This document shows, piece by piece, positions 62,740-64,000 of a stretch of 64,000 nt of DNA. The notes beneath the pieces are model-generated. The model had not been told where the DNA came from and did not search any database. It saw nothing but the letters and a program-made list of their open reading frames with translations. Source of the DNA: JACDCY01 sp964350145 (GTDB lineage: Bacteria > Gemmatimonadota > Gemmatimonadetes > Gemmatimonadales > Gemmatimonadaceae); assembly GCA_964350145.1 (NCBI GenBank), contig CAYGJL010000009.1:16153-80152 (forward strand), read 5' to 3'. Position numbers and translations under genes: made by a program. Numbering within the stretch: the stretch's first letter is position 1; the number at the start of each line of letters is the position of its first letter.

Positions 62740-63438
62740 TTATCGCAGCCGCGCGACGAGCACACGCTCGCGGCCGGTGAGGTCGGCATGTATCGCAACG
62801 TCGGTGAACCGGCCCTGCGCGTGGACCAGCGCTTCCGCGGCTCGCGCGCGCGTCGAATCGGTCTCCAGCACCAGCCACCCGCCCGGCGCCAGCACCCGAT
62901 GCGCTCCCTCAATGATAGTCGCGGTCGCGGCCATTCCGTCCTCCCCCGAGAGGAGAGCGAGCGGCGGCTCCCAGCCGCGCACGTTGGCCGGGAGTGCGCG
63001 CATCTCGCCCGCGGCGATATAGGGTGGGTTCGAGATCAGCAGGTCCGCGCCGATCCCCAGCACCGGAGCCAGAAACGAGCCCAGTCTCAGCTCGACCGGC
63101 GCCCGCAGAGTCGGCCTCAATCGCGCGAGGTTGGCCGCTGCGGCCTCGATGGCGTCCGCCGACACGTCGGTCGCTATTACTCGCTTGAACGACCCTTCCA
63201 GCGCCAGCGAGAGCGCGATCGCCCCGCTCCCCGTGCCGATGTCCACCGCGATGCCGCCCTTGCTGCCGGCGAGCTTCAGCGCCCAATCCACGACGACCTC
63301 GGTCTCCGGGCGCGGGATGAGAACGCGCTCATCCACGTGCAGCTCCAAATGCCGGAAATACGCCTTGCCCTCAGCGTACTGCGACGGCCGTTCGCCGTTG
63401 ACTAATACCTCATACCTAATACCTGGCCCTTCAGCCAC
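62740..63438 (-). CDS. prmC: Peptide-chain release factor N5-glutamine methyltransferase, N-terminally truncated
   Basis: 232 residues from GTG 63438 (normal length about 280-290). The SAM-dependent catalytic core is intact: VLIPRPETEVVVDWAL, VDIGTGSGAIALSLAL, and the NPPY motif (DLLISNPPYIAAGEMRAL). The ~65-residue N-terminal helical domain that grips release factors is missing; only ~16 residues precede GERPSQYAEGKAYF. A heptamer tract is in the coding start and encodes GIRYEVL. The GTG overlaps the prfA stop. prfA-prmC is a classic pair; activity needs testing. Confidence 0.82.
   Translation of the reverse strand: MAEGPGIRYEVLVNGERPSQYAEGKAYFRHLELHVDERVLIPRPETEVVVDWALKLAGSKGGIAVDIGTGSGAIALSLALEGSFKRVIATDVSADAIEAAAANLARLRPTLRAPVELRLGSFLAPVLGIGADLLISNPPYIAAGEMRALPANVRGWEPPLALLSGEDGMAATATIIEGAHRVLAPGGWLVLETDSTRARAAEALVHAQGRFTDVAIHADLTGRERVLVARLR
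63403..63423. repeat. Heptamer tract H: TAATACC, TCATACC, TAATACC at the 5' end of prmC
   Basis: Three tandem 7-bp units totalling 21 bp, so they preserve the prmC frame. They lie exactly where the truncated prmC begins, 8 bp after the prfA stop (minus strand). Confidence 0.82.
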
Positions 63439-64000
63439 CGAGCCGCTCCTCCACCTCCGCCTCCACCAGCGCATCCACCAGCGGCTCGATCCCGCCGTTC
63501 AGCACGCGATCCAGCTCGTGCAGCGTGAAGTTGATCCGGTGATCGGTCACGCGGTTCTGCGGGAAGTTGTACGTGCGGATCTTGGCAGAGCGGTCGCCAG
63601 TCCCGACCTGCGTTTTCCGCATCTTCGATCGCTCGGCTTCCTGCTCGGACACACGGAGATCGAGCAGTCGCGAGCGCAGGACTTCCATCCCCTTGAGCTT
63701 GTTCTGGAGCTGCGACTTCTGGTCCTGCTGGCTGACGACGATTCCGGTGGGCAAGTGCGTGATGCGCACCGCGGAATCCGTCGTGTTCACCGACTGTCCG
63801 CCCGGGCCGGACGAGCGGAACACGTCTATGCGCAGATCCTTGTCCTCGATCTTCACGTCCACTTCGGCTGCTTCGGGGAGAACGGCTACCGTCGCAGCCG
63901 AGGTGTGGATTCGTCCCTGGCTCTCGGTCACGGGCACGCGCTGCACGCGGTGCACGCCGGACTCCCAGCGCATCACGCCGAACGCGCCGTTCCCGACGAC
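63431..64000 (-). CDS. prfA: Peptide chain release factor 1, C-terminal part
   Basis: Open at the right edge; 189 residues present. The catalytic GGQ is in FRSSGPGGQSVNTTDSAVRITH; the Gln is the PrmC substrate. RDxxAKIRTYNFPQNRVTDHRI (shortened: KIRTYNFPQNRVTDHRI) and LHELDRVLNGGIEPLVDAL mark RF1 rather than RF2. RF1 reads UAA and UAG. The PxT codon-recognition loop is outside the window. Confidence 0.95.
   Translation of the reverse strand, partial: VVGNGAFGVMRWESGVHRVQRVPVTESQGRIHTSAATVAVLPEAAEVDVKIEDKDLRIDVFRSSGPGGQSVNTTDSAVRITHLPTGIVVSQQDQKSQLQNKLKGMEVLRSRLLDLRVSEQEAERSKMRKTQVGTGDRSAKIRTYNFPQNRVTDHRINFTLHELDRVLNGGIEPLVDALVEAEVEERLGG

Overview
The window is 64 kb of GC-rich, gene-dense bacterial chromosome. 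It suggests Gemmatimonadota, probably an uncultured or soil lineage. The grounds are the gene families and layout: a one-piece five-helix SdhC with SdhA/SdhB, a DUF4349 lipoprotein, a metallopeptidase/beta-propeller/outer-membrane-barrel fusion, rpsF-rpsR-DUF2232-rplI, and many TonB-, SPOR- and LolA-type diderm envelope proteins. The phylum is inferred, not proven. Almost everything is housekeeping. There is no prophage, CRISPR array, defence island or classical IS transposase.

Layout. 0-3 kb: end of purH and a DUF2723 membrane protein. 3-12 kb: tRNA-Ser(UGA), hybrid sensor kinase, NapA-like antiporter, sdhCAB, DUF4349 lipoprotein. 12-16 kb: tRNA-Ser(GCU), Tat-exported protein, TonB-like protein, gltX and a LexA homologue. 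16-20 kb (minus strand): TonB-like protein, aminotransferase, FAH-family hydrolase, rsmI, trxA. 20-31 kb: epimerase, pdxJ, degenerate HPt protein, flippase-like protein, ispE, tRNA-Gln(UUG), prs, rplY, pth, hppA, a four-helix-bundle gene in inverted repeats, ychF. 31-44.6 kb: S41 lipoprotein, MscS channel, DUF2254 protein, rocD, outer-membrane and small proteins, two carboxylate transporters, ankyrin protein. 44.9-59 kb: rpsF-rpsR-DUF2232-rplI, then rsfS-peptidase/barrel-two SPOR proteins-smc, then DAHP synthase and lolA. 59-64 kb (minus strand): prfA-prmC-ylbF-tmk-ctpA-DUF2520 gene.

The striking feature is between the genes. At least eleven spacers (families A-G), and one gene start (H), carry tandem degenerate 7-bp units. 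In families A, B, C and E, and more loosely D and F, these are arranged as long inverted repeats. Several fill the spacer from stop codon to next start: the repeats supply the stop codons of the kinase, antiporter, sdhB, DUF4349 gene, ispE, rplY and four-helix-bundle gene, and some end 5-18 bp before a start with no visible Shine-Dalgarno. One pair of 34-bp arms (33/34 identical) encloses a complete four-helix-bundle (23S rRNA IVP family) gene, while a related short hairpin without a gene lies 3.5 kb away. This could be a mobile cassette and its miniature derivative.

Other oddities are a LexA homologue that appears to lack the catalytic Ser and Lys and the Ala-Gly cleavage site; gltX and rsmI with no ATG/GTG/TTG at the expected start; an HPt-like protein without the phospho-accepting His; and a prmC without its N-terminal domain, with a heptamer tract at the junction with prfA.
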